DNA from: an uncultured Oscillospiraceae bacterium
GTDB taxonomy: Bacteria; Bacillota; Clostridia; Oscillospirales; Acutalibacteraceae
Direction: 5' to 3'
Length of the DNA stretch: 9,017 bases
Assembly: GCA_905203795.1 (NCBI GenBank)
Contig: CAJKXG010000041.1
Span: 1-9,017 of the forward strand
Below, one piece after another: positions 1-5,532 of this stretch. Each line of letters opens with the position of its first letter. Position 1 is the stretch's first letter. A program made the position numbers and the translations under genes. The notes under the pieces were generated by a model that made no database searches, had not been told where the DNA came from, and saw nothing but the letters and a program-made list of their open reading frames with translations.

Positions 1-81
1 TACATATTGTGATTTTAATCTTCAAATATACATATTGTATTCTAAGGGGTATGTTTTTGGAATGCGGGGTAGATTTTTGGA
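1..81. repeat. Two sets of short repeats upstream of the small Cys-rich gene
   Basis: Two repeat types are visible in this AT-rich non-coding edge. TACATATTGT occurs at 1-10 and again at 29-38. The second copy is the centre of an ATACA-N3-TGTAT dyad at 28-40. GGGGTATGTTTTTGGA at 46-61 is followed by GGGGTAGATTTTTGGA at 66-81, with 14 of 16 bases identical and a period of 20 bases, about two helical turns. Such layouts are typical of binding sites for a dimeric or tandem-binding regulator, but I cannot name one. No convincing -35/-10 pair is visible between these repeats and the gene at 109. The nearest -10-like hexamer (TATACA, 86-91) lies too close to the ribosome binding site to serve a leadered mRNA. 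Confidence 0.5.
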
Positions 82-108
82 CAGTTATACAGAAAGGCGG
101 ATGATAGC

Positions 109-321
109 ATGGGAAAATTGAGCGAGTTTTGTACATGCACATACACGCAGTGCCCGAGGCATCCGCGCAATCACGATGAGGGTTGCAGCCAATGCATCGA
201 GAAGAATTTGCGACAGCGGGAGACCCCGTATTGTTTCTTCCTGCTGCTGGACGGTGTGGAAACGCGTGAGGGCGATTCATTTGAGTCGTTCGCTAAATTG
301 GTCATGCAGCAGAAAAAATGA
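109..321 (+). CDS. Small six-cysteine cytosolic protein, resembles DUF6485 family
   Basis: This 70-residue soluble protein has no signal peptide and no membrane segment. Its cysteines are at 8, 10, 15, 26, 29 and 42, in the pattern CxCxxxxC followed by CxxC and a lone Cys. The motif CTCTYTQCPRH near the N terminus and the later TPYCFF recall the small clostridial proteins annotated DUF6485. I assign that family from memory of its pattern and not from a search. The cysteine spacing suggests metal binding or a structural zinc site, which is inference. The ATG at 109 follows an AAAGGCGG ribosome binding site at 93-100 with an 8-base gap. The gene stands alone: repeats lie upstream and a strong terminator begins just after the stop codon. 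Function is unknown for the family. Confidence 0.8.
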   Translation: MGKLSEFCTCTYTQCPRHPRNHDEGCSQCIEKNLRQRETPYCFFLLLDGVETREGDSFESFAKLVMQQKK

Positions 322-322
322 A

Positions 323-354
323 AAAAACAGGAGGAAACAAATCCTCCTGTTTTT
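323..354 (+). terminator. Rho-independent terminator of the small Cys-rich gene
   Basis: A hairpin has the core arms CAGGAGGA (328-335) and TCCTCCTG (342-349) around a 6-base loop. It is flanked by an A run on the left and a T run on the right (350-354) that extend the pairing. It starts immediately after the TGA stop at 319-321. The A-rich left flank means it could also work on the - strand, but no - strand gene ends here. Confidence 0.9.
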
Positions 355-405
355 GCTATAGCGGGCATTTACCGCGAGACGCTTTCCGCTTTTTTCATTC
401 CACAG

Positions 406-432
406 TGAGGTTTTGCCCGTCTCATCCGTCTA
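406..432 (+). promoter_or_regulatory. Candidate ECF-sigma promoter of the sigma/anti-sigma-like unit
   Basis: TGAGGT (406-411) and CGTCTA (427-432) are separated by 15 bases. ECF sigma factors of the SigW type often recognise TGAAAC about 16 bases from CGTA/CGTC, and many transcribe their own operon. The match is partial (GG in place of AA in the -35, and a spacer one base short), and no good sigma-A promoter is seen in 355-478. Self-regulation is therefore a guess from one imperfect match. Confidence 0.3.
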
Positions 433-463
433 ATAAGTGAAAGGCGATCGAACACCCTTTCGG

Positions 464-470
464 AAAGGAG
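464..470 (+). promoter_or_regulatory. Ribosome binding site fixing the sigma factor start
   Basis: AAAGGAG lies 8 bases before the ATG at 479. The reading frame is open further up to a GTG at 437, but that codon has no ribosome binding site in front of it, so the ATG at 479 is the start. Confidence 0.8.
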
Positions 471-478
471 CCAAGTCA

Positions 479-1033
479 ATGGATAACGGTGCCAGTAGCT
501 ACCGCCGTTTCCTTGATGGTGACGACAGCGGTCTTGTGGAGATAATCAGGGATTATAAAGATGGGTTGATGCTGTATCTGAACGGCTTTGTCGGCAATAT
601 TCATACCGCCGAGGATCTGACGGAGGACGTCTTTTTCAAGCTGGCGACGAAACAACCATCCTATGCCGGCAAATCGTCCTTTAAGACGTGGCTGTATGCC
701 ATCGGACGACATGCGGCGGTGGACTATATCCGCCGTCACGCCCGCACGACTTTGTCGGCGGACGTGGACGCGGCGTCCCTTCATGACGAGCAGGCGTTGG
801 AGCGTTCCTACCTGCGGGAGGAACGCAAGATTCTTGTTCACGGGGCGCTCCGCCGCTTGAAGCCCGCTTATCGGCAGGTGCTGTGGCTGGTGTATTTTGA
901 GGGTCTCAGCCACAAAGAAGCGGCGGCGGTGATGAAAAAGTCGGTGCATACCATCGACACCTTGGTGTATCGGGCAAGACAAGCGCTCAAATCAGAATTG
1001 GATCAGGAGGGCTTTGTCTATGAAGAGCTATGA
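479..1033 (+). CDS. ECF-type (sigma-70 family) RNA polymerase sigma factor
   Basis: This 184-residue alternative sigma factor directs RNA polymerase to a limited promoter set, usually in response to an envelope signal. Region 2 spans about residues 18-86. It includes HTAEDLTEDVFFKL (about 42-55), typical of ECF region 2.2, and FKTWLYAIGRHAAVDYIRR (about 68-86), which covers regions 2.3-2.4. A short acidic linker follows. Region 4 spans about 120-172 and ends in a helix-turn-helix: GLSHKEAAAVM, then the recognition helix around SVHTIDTLVYRARQALK. Region 1.1 and region 3 are absent, as expected for ECF factors. The last 14 bases overlap the next gene, whose ribosome binding site lies inside this reading frame, so the two are probably translationally coupled. 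The target regulon cannot be read from this window. Confidence 0.93.
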   Translation: MDNGASSYRRFLDGDDSGLVEIIRDYKDGLMLYLNGFVGNIHTAEDLTEDVFFKLATKQPSYAGKSSFKTWLYAIGRHAAVDYIRRHARTTLSADVDAASLHDEQALERSYLREERKILVHGALRRLKPAYRQVLWLVYFEGLSHKEAAAVMKKSVHTIDTLVYRARQALKSELDQEGFVYEEL

Positions 1034-1985
1034 GGAAATGGCAAACGAGGTGTTTCGCCGCCGCGAGGCGTACGAAACAGCGCAAAAACACAGAAGAAAA
1101 GCGATGAGACGCGCGGCGGGGTCGCTGGGGTGTGCGTGTCTGGCGGTACTGATCGGCGTCGGCGTATGGCAAAGCGGTGTGGCGCGCGACCGCCGGTCGC
1201 TGCCGCCTGCATCTTCGACAGGCATATCGGACACTGTCCCGTCCGGCGAGGGGGTATGGATTCCGCCCATCGAACCGCCGAAAGGGATAAACGGGGAATC
1301 GGCGGATATGATCGGGCTGGTGGTGTATCAGGGGCATGTCTATACGCAGGCGGAAAGCTACAGCGGCGCGGACGCGGCGAAGATGGCGGGGCTGATCGGC
1401 GAACGTTTGGGGCATGCCACGGGCACAATCGACGAGTGGTCGTCGCAGGAGGCGTATGCGACGGAGTTTGCATCCACCTATGAGGGCGATATCTACGCCG
1501 TCAAAGGGTACAGCACGGATTTTCGCCTCTGCTTTGTTTCTGTGTACGAGGATGAGAACGGGAATTCGGCAAAGTGGGTGCAGTTTTTGGAGCGGCTGAA
1601 CGGCATCAGTCTGACCGACGGCGAGGATTTGTTCGGAGATCGGCTGCATCTTCGGGGGCGTATCGCCGCCGTTCGCTATCAGACGGAGGAAGATTGGAAT
1701 GTGGGGCGGCAGCATTACCGCGAGCTTGTCGGGTTGACCGCCGAAGAACTGGAAGCGTTTGTCGAGGAGCTGTATGCGGGGCAGATCGTCCATATTGCAG
1801 ACAGCGACTACGATGCGTTGTTGTCCGAGCGCGAACGGGTTATGGTATATTTTCGGCTGGACGACGACACCGTGGTGAGGTTACAACTGACAGAAGGCGG
1901 GTATGTGCTTTATCCGAATATGGACCGGTATTATGTGAAATTGTCCGGAGACGCCTTTGACACCGTGTTCCGCACGTGCCGATAA
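1020..1985 (+). CDS. Single-pass membrane protein, putative anti-sigma factor of the upstream ECF sigma
   Basis: This 321-residue protein has a short, charged cytoplasmic N terminus (about 1-31, ending in the basic run KHRRKAMRR). One hydrophobic segment follows (about 33-50), then a proline- and serine-rich linker (about 60-88), then an outer region of about 230 residues. The orientation (basic side in) and the coupling to an ECF sigma gene are the usual layout of a membrane anti-sigma factor. I see no HxxxCxxC zinc anti-sigma motif in the N-terminal part, which is also unusually short. The outer region contains VVYQGHVYTQ, VKGYSTDFRLCF and LFGDRLHLRG, which I recognise only as recurring in uncharacterised clostridial proteins. 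AGGAGG at 1005-1010 supports the ATG at 1020; a TTG at 1014 would be too close to it. The stop is followed by a terminator shared with the convergent gene. The anti-sigma role is inferred from gene order and topology. Confidence 0.82.
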   Translation: MKSYEEMANEVFRRREAYETAQKHRRKAMRRAAGSLGCACLAVLIGVGVWQSGVARDRRSLPPASSTGISDTVPSGEGVWIPPIEPPKGINGESADMIGLVVYQGHVYTQAESYSGADAAKMAGLIGERLGHATGTIDEWSSQEAYATEFASTYEGDIYAVKGYSTDFRLCFVSVYEDENGNSAKWVQFLERLNGISLTDGEDLFGDRLHLRGRIAAVRYQTEEDWNVGRQHYRELVGLTAEELEAFVEELYAGQIVHIADSDYDALLSERERVMVYFRLDDDTVVRLQLTEGGYVLYPNMDRYYVKLSGDAFDTVFRTCR

Positions 1986-2040
1986 GGGGGCACGGATTGA
2001 TCGGAAAAGTTTCATTGAAGCGGACACACCTGCGAGCGAC

Positions 2041-2076
2041 AAAAAGCCCGCCGAAAACAGGCAGTTTTCGGCGGGC
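2041..2076 (-). terminator. Bidirectional terminator between the convergent anti-sigma-like and phosphoglucomutase genes
   Basis: A 13-bp perfect stem, GCCCGCCGAAAAC (2046-2058) with GTTTTCGGCGGGC (2064-2076), encloses a 5-base loop. On the - strand it is followed by five T (2041-2045), a classical terminator 16 bases past the phosphoglucomutase stop. On the + strand the tail is weaker (ATTGTGTTTTT) but may serve the gene ending at 1985. Confidence 0.92.
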
Positions 2077-2091
2077 ATTGTGTTTTTGGGA

Positions 2092-3810
2092 TTACGACAG
2101 CATTGTTTCGGCGGCGGTGCGGAGGGTAGCGGTCATCTTGTCCGCTTCCGCCTCGTTCGCGCCAGTGGCGGTGACATACGCTTTGATCTTCGGCTCGGTG
2201 CCGGACGGGCGGATGATCAGCCCGTTATTGCCCTCCAGCGCAAACGACAGCACGTTGGATTTCGGCAGGTCGATGACCGTGACCGCGCCGGTCGCGAGAT
2301 CGGTCTGTTCCGACGCGCGATAGTCCGAGAAGGTCAGCACCCGCAGCCCCGCGATTTCAGCGGGTCGATTTTGCCGCAGCGCGTCCATGAGCTGTGCCAT
2401 CTTTTCCATGCCCTGCGCGCCTTCAAACTGCGCGTTGACCACGCTGTGGCGGTACACACCGTGCTCGCGGTAGAGGGCGTCGATCACATCCAGCAGGCTC
2501 TTGCCCTGCGCCTTATAATATGCCGCCATCTCGCAGATGAGCATCGACGCGACCACCGCGTCCTTGTCGCGCACATACGAGCCGGACAGATAGCCGTAGC
2601 TTTCTTCAAAGCCGAACATATACCGTTCGGGGTGTCCCGCTTTTTCCAGCAAGCCGATCTGCTCGCCGATATACTTGAAGCCGGTTAGTACGTTGACTAA
2701 GCGGCAGTGGTATTTTTCCGCGATGCGGGCGGCGAGATCGGAGGTGACAATGGTCTTGACCGCCATCGGCTCATCGGGCATCGTGCCCGCCGCCGTGCGG
2801 CAGGAGAGGATGTAATCCAGCAGCAGACAGCCCACTTCGTTGCCGCTCATCAGCACGTAATCGCCGTCGCGCGCGACCGCAATGCCCACGCGGTCGCAGT
2901 CGGGGTCGGTGGCGAGCAGCAGATCGGGCTGCATTTTTGCCGCTAGCTCCAGCGCACAGTTGAACGCCTGCCGAATTTCGGGGTTCGGGTACGGTGCGGT
3001 GGGGAAGTTGCCGTCCGGCAGCTCTTGTTCCGGCACGACAGTCACATCCGACACGCCGATGCGGGACAAAATCGCGCGCACCGGCTTGTTGCCCGTGCCG
3101 TTGAGCGGGGTATACACCACCTTGAGCGGCGTTTCGGCGTAGACGCCGGGATTGACCTGCCGCTCTTCCACGCGGTCGAGGAACTGCTCCACCAGCGGTT
3201 GTCCGACCATCTGAATCCGTCCGTCGGCAAGCGCCGCGTCAAAGTCCGCGGTTTTGACGTCCGCAAACGTATCCAGCTTCTGGATAAACGCCGTGACCTC
3301 GTTCGCGTCCGCGTCGGTCATTTGGCAGCCGTCCGCGCCATAGCATTTGTAGCCGTTGTACTGCGCGGGATTGTGGCTGGCGGTGACCATGATACCCGCC
3401 TGACAGCCTTTTTCGCGCACCGCAAAGGACAGCACCGGCGTCGGCTCCAATTCTTCAAAGAGATAGGCGCGGATGCCGTTGCCGGCGAGCGTGCGGGCGG
3501 CTTCCTTCGCAAACAGATCGGATTTGATGCGCGAATCATACGCGATCGCCACGGCGGCGTCGGTGTAATGCGCGAGCAGATAGTCCGCCAAGCCCTGCGT
3601 CGCTTTGCGCACGGTGTAAATATTCATGCGGTTGTCGCCCGCGCCGATCACGCCGCGCAGACCCGCTGTGCCGAATTCCAGTTCCCGATAAAAGCGGTCG
3701 TTGATCTGTTCCTCGTCGCCTGCGATCGCGGTCAGCTCCGCGTGGAGATCGGGGTCTTCCGTGGCGTTGGCAAGCCATATTTCATAGTTTTTCAAAAGGC
3801 GATTATCCAT
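2092..3810 (-). CDS. pgcA: Phospho-sugar mutase (alpha-phosphoglucomutase/phosphomannomutase)
   Basis: This 572-residue cytosolic enzyme of the alpha-D-phosphohexomutase superfamily interconverts glucose 1-phosphate and glucose 6-phosphate (or the mannose equivalents) through a phosphoserine. All four signature sites are present and in order: TASHNP at about 143-148, with the phosphorylated Ser145; the metal loop DPDCDR at 302-307; the sugar-binding loop GFEESYGY at 400-407; and the phosphate-binding RPSGTEPK at 534-541. FGTAGLRG near residue 46 is the usual N-terminal marker. The length fits the B. subtilis PgcA-type enzyme rather than the roughly 450-residue GlmM or ManB forms. The frame is open upstream to 3906, but the ATG at 3810 has the ribosome binding site and the family N terminus. 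The gene is monocistronic, with its own promoter and a strong terminator. It links glycolysis to UDP-glucose and glycan precursors. Glucose versus mannose preference cannot be settled here. Confidence 0.95.
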   Translation of the reverse strand: MDNRLLKNYEIWLANATEDPDLHAELTAIAGDEEQINDRFYRELEFGTAGLRGVIGAGDNRMNIYTVRKATQGLADYLLAHYTDAAVAIAYDSRIKSDLFAKEAARTLAGNGIRAYLFEELEPTPVLSFAVREKGCQAGIMVTASHNPAQYNGYKCYGADGCQMTDADANEVTAFIQKLDTFADVKTADFDAALADGRIQMVGQPLVEQFLDRVEERQVNPGVYAETPLKVVYTPLNGTGNKPVRAILSRIGVSDVTVVPEQELPDGNFPTAPYPNPEIRQAFNCALELAAKMQPDLLLATDPDCDRVGIAVARDGDYVLMSGNEVGCLLLDYILSCRTAAGTMPDEPMAVKTIVTSDLAARIAEKYHCRLVNVLTGFKYIGEQIGLLEKAGHPERYMFGFEESYGYLSGSYVRDKDAVVASMLICEMAAYYKAQGKSLLDVIDALYREHGVYRHSVVNAQFEGAQGMEKMAQLMDALRQNRPAEIAGLRVLTFSDYRASEQTDLATGAVTVIDLPKSNVLSFALEGNNGLIIRPSGTEPKIKAYVTATGANEAEADKMTATLRTAAETMLS

Positions 3811-3815
3811 GACAA

Positions 3816-3823
3816 TTTCCTCT
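3816..3823 (-). promoter_or_regulatory. Ribosome binding site fixing the phosphoglucomutase start
   Basis: Read on the - strand, AGAGGAAA lies 5 bases before the ATG at 3810, with its GAGG core 8 bases away. The upstream extension of the frame to 3906 runs through this site and through the promoter -10 box, so the longer form is not expected. Confidence 0.75.
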
Positions 3824-3864
3824 TTCTGTTTCAGAATCTTGCGCAAGGAAAAATTTATATGTCC

Positions 3865-3894
3865 ATTATACACCATTGTTATGCGAAAAAGCAA
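3865..3894 (-). promoter_or_regulatory. Sigma-A promoter of the phosphoglucomutase gene
   Basis: On the - strand, TTGCTT (3894-3889) and a perfect TATAAT (3870-3865) are 18 bases apart. Transcription would begin near 3858, giving a leader of about 48 bases before the ATG at 3810. The surrounding sequence is AT-rich compared with the coding regions. Confidence 0.7.
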
Positions 3895-3924
3895 GAAAAA
3901 ACGCAAAATTTTACGAGAATTTTA

Positions 3925-3954
3925 TTCATACCGTCCATTTTATCGCCGTATACA
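3925..3954 (+). promoter_or_regulatory. Candidate promoter of the DUF4830 gene
   Basis: TTCATA (3925-3930) and TATACA (3949-3954) are 18 bases apart and would start a transcript about 26 bases before the ATG at 3987. The -35 matches TTGACA at four of six positions. This promoter would diverge from the phosphoglucomutase promoter, with the two -35 boxes about 30 bases apart. Confidence 0.4.
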
Positions 3955-3986
3955 TGGTAACAGGATTTTGAAACGGAGGGTGCGCC

Positions 3987-4445
3987 ATGTTTGTATGTTC
4001 TGTGAAAACGTCCCGCCGCCAGTTGTTGGCGCTGCTTGGGTGCGTGGTGTTGTTGATCGTGCTGCTGGCGGTGGCGGTGGCATTGCCGGCGGGCAGCCAG
4101 GCAAAAGCGACCGCCACCGTTGCCGATACGGACGAGCGGCGGGCGTATTTGACCGCGCTCGGATATGAGCTGGATCTGCAATATGAGGAAGTGCGCGAGG
4201 TGTTGATCCCCGACGAGTTTGATGAGGTGTTCACGCAGTATAATCAGCTGCAGCAGGCGGCGGAGATGGATTTTTCGCCCTATCACGGCAAACGGGTAAA
4301 ATGCTGGACGTATCGCGTGACCAATCATCCCGAGGGCGGGGAGGTGCTGGCGCATTTGTACGTGTACAAGGACAAAATTGTCGGCGGTGACGTGTCCTCA
4401 ACGTCGCTGGGTGGGTTCATGACCGCGCTGGTACCGCTGACCTGA
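3987..4445 (+). CDS. Membrane-anchored DUF4830 domain protein
   Basis: This 152-residue protein has a basic N terminus, one strong hydrophobic segment (about 12-34) and a small C-terminal domain (about 50-150). The domain matches the DUF4830 pattern as I know it: AYLTALGYEL, then VLIPDEFDEVFTQYNQLQ, then FSPYHGKRVKCWTYRV, then LYVYKDKIVGGDVSS, then GGFM near the end. The helix carries no lipoprotein cysteine in a lipobox, so the domain is probably held outside the cell by an uncleaved helix or released after signal cleavage near PAGSQA. GGAGGG at 3975-3980 sits 6 bases before the ATG. The gene is monocistronic, between a divergent phosphoglucomutase gene and a downstream hairpin. DUF4830 proteins occur in clostridia and have no assigned function that I know of; the context adds no clear clue. 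Confidence 0.88.
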   Translation: MFVCSVKTSRRQLLALLGCVVLLIVLLAVAVALPAGSQAKATATVADTDERRAYLTALGYELDLQYEEVREVLIPDEFDEVFTQYNQLQQAAEMDFSPYHGKRVKCWTYRVTNHPEGGEVLAHLYVYKDKIVGGDVSSTSLGGFMTALVPLT

Positions 4446-4450
4446 GCGCA

Positions 4451-4488
4451 CAACAAGCGGATCATAGTCACCGATGATCCGCTTGTTG
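4451..4488 (+). terminator. Hairpin after the DUF4830 gene, probable terminator
   Basis: A perfect 15-bp stem pairs 4451-4465 with 4474-4488 (core ACAAGCGGATCAT), enclosing an 8-base loop, starting 6 bases after the stop codon. The tail (GTTGTCTGTATC) is only moderately T-rich, so termination may be incomplete. Confidence 0.7.
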
Positions 4489-4512
4489 GTTGTCTGTATC
4501 CGGTTCCTGATG

Positions 4513-4564
4513 ATAGCACACATACGCGCATCTGCGGTTGCAATTTCCCGCGCAGATGTGCTAT
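4513..4564. repeat. Interrupted inverted repeat around the rsuA-type promoter -35 box
   Basis: GCGCATCTGCG (4526-4536) pairs with CGCAGATGTGC (4551-4561) over 11 positions including one G-T. The 14-base gap contains the -35 box. In addition, ATAGCACA (4513-4520) is the exact complement of TGTGCTAT (4557-4564), so the right arm has two possible partners. The arms overlap the promoter spacer and the start of the -10 box, a position that would suit a repressor. Confidence 0.5.
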
Positions 4565-4567
4565 ACT
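4538..4567 (+). promoter_or_regulatory. Sigma-A promoter of the pseudouridine synthase gene
   Basis: TTGCAA (4538-4543) and TATACT (4562-4567) are 18 bases apart, each matching the consensus at four or more of six positions. The predicted start near 4574 gives a short leader before the ATG at 4598 and argues against translation from codons further upstream. Confidence 0.65.
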
Positions 4568-4597
4568 GTATGCATCACGAAAAACGGAGGCGGCGGC

Positions 4598-5368
4598 ATG
4601 GCGGAACGGTCGGAGAGACTGGATAAATTGATCGCGACATATCGAAACATCTCCCGCCGCGATGCGGTGTCGCTGATTCGCCGCGGACATGTCACCGTGG
4701 ACGGTGAAGTGCGGCGGCGACCGGAGGAAAAGGCGGACGGCGACACCCAGCAATTGGCGATTGACGGTGAACCGTTGCAAACGGCGCGGCATGTGTATAT
4801 CGAACTGAACAAACCGATGGGTGTGCTGTGCGTTTCCCGCGACCCGAAAGCGAAGACAGTGATCGATCTGCTGCCGCCCGCCTTGCAGCGAAAAGGGCTG
4901 TTTCCGGCGGGGCGGCTGGACAAGGACACGGTCGGGCTGGTGCTCATCACCGACGACGGCGATTACGCGCACCGTCTGCTCGCGCCCAAAAAAGCGATTT
5001 TCAAGTGCTATCACGCGGTGGTGGACGGTCCTGTGACCGAGCAGCATGTCCGTTTGTTTGCCGAAGGGACAAGCCTTGCGGACGGCACACGGTGTCTGCC
5101 CGCCGATTTGCGAATCCTGCCGAAAGCGGAAAAATTCCATAATTTATCGGCAAAGTATCAACTCGATTTTCCGCCGGACGCATCTTTCGTCGAAGTGCGC
5201 ATACAGGAAGGACGATACCACCAGATAAAGCGTATGTTTGGGTCGGTAGACCACAAGGTGTTGTGGTTGCAGCGAATTTCCATCGGCGGCTTGACATTGG
5301 ACGAGACGCTTCCGGAGGGCGCTTGCCGCCCCTTAAACGCCGCCGAAACGGCTTTGGCGCTCGAATGA
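4598..5368 (+). CDS. rsuA: RsuA-family 16S rRNA pseudouridine synthase
   Basis: This 256-residue enzyme isomerises a specific uridine in ribosomal RNA to pseudouridine; RsuA itself acts on U516 of 16S rRNA. An S4 RNA-binding domain lies at about residues 5-45 (RLDKLIA, then SLIRRGHVTVDG). The catalytic domain follows, with LNKPMGVLCVSRD near 70-82, the signature GRLDKDTVGLVLITDDGD at about 105-122 with catalytic Asp108, and near the C terminus EGRYHQIKRMF. The order and length fit the RsuA/RluB/RluE/RluF group. The exact target base cannot be read from sequence alone, so the symbol is provisional. The ATG at 4598 follows GGAGG (4586-4590) with a 7-base gap. No hairpin terminator is visible after the stop, so some readthrough into the ABC ATPase gene 164 bases downstream is possible. 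Confidence 0.93.
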   Translation: MAERSERLDKLIATYRNISRRDAVSLIRRGHVTVDGEVRRRPEEKADGDTQQLAIDGEPLQTARHVYIELNKPMGVLCVSRDPKAKTVIDLLPPALQRKGLFPAGRLDKDTVGLVLITDDGDYAHRLLAPKKAIFKCYHAVVDGPVTEQHVRLFAEGTSLADGTRCLPADLRILPKAEKFHNLSAKYQLDFPPDASFVEVRIQEGRYHQIKRMFGSVDHKVLWLQRISIGGLTLDETLPEGACRPLNAAETALALE

Positions 5369-5449
5369 GTGAATGCTTTTTGTGCATATTGTCCTTATGA
5401 AAAATGGATAAAGGGTATTTCAAAACTTTGTGGAATTAAGGTATGGTTA

Positions 5450-5477
5450 TTTGCAGCGGAATCTGATATAGTATAAG
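5450..5477 (+). promoter_or_regulatory. Candidate promoter region of the sugar ABC ATPase gene
   Basis: TTTGCA (5450-5455) and TATAAG (5472-5477) are 16 bases apart; an overlapping TATAGT (5467-5472) is another possible -10. None of the pairings is strong. The 5369-5532 gap is AT-rich and otherwise holds nothing I recognise. A leader of about 50 bases would precede the ATG at 5533. Confidence 0.35.
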
Positions 5478-5532
5478 GGTAAAATCATATGGCTGTAGGC
5501 TGTGTGCAAATTAAACTGGGAGGTTTTTCTAT

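Noticed and set aside
1..81. CRISPR array at the left edge
   Set aside because: The repeats are 10 and 16 bases long and the unit spacings do not fit repeat-spacer alternation; no cas gene is present.
1020..1180. Lipoprotein signal around the Cys residues in SLGCAC of the anti-sigma-like protein
   Set aside because: The cysteines lie at the start of the hydrophobic segment instead of after it, and the -3 position is Ser, so the lipobox rule is not met.
987..1793. A 268-codon - strand frame opposite the anti-sigma-like gene
   Set aside because: It lacks a ribosome binding site and overlaps a well-started, coupled gene; its Arg/Pro-rich composition is typical of a shadow frame.
3025..3960. 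A 311-codon open + strand frame opposite the phosphoglucomutase gene (and another at 1957-2688)
   Set aside because: Both lie antisense to a gene with all four phosphohexomutase signatures; their translations are Arg/His-rich shadows of GC-rich codons.
5451..5466. Catabolite repression (cre) operator upstream of the sugar ABC ATPase
   Set aside because: TTGCAGCGGAATCTGA looks similar, but the central CG is one base out of register and the right half does not end in CA.
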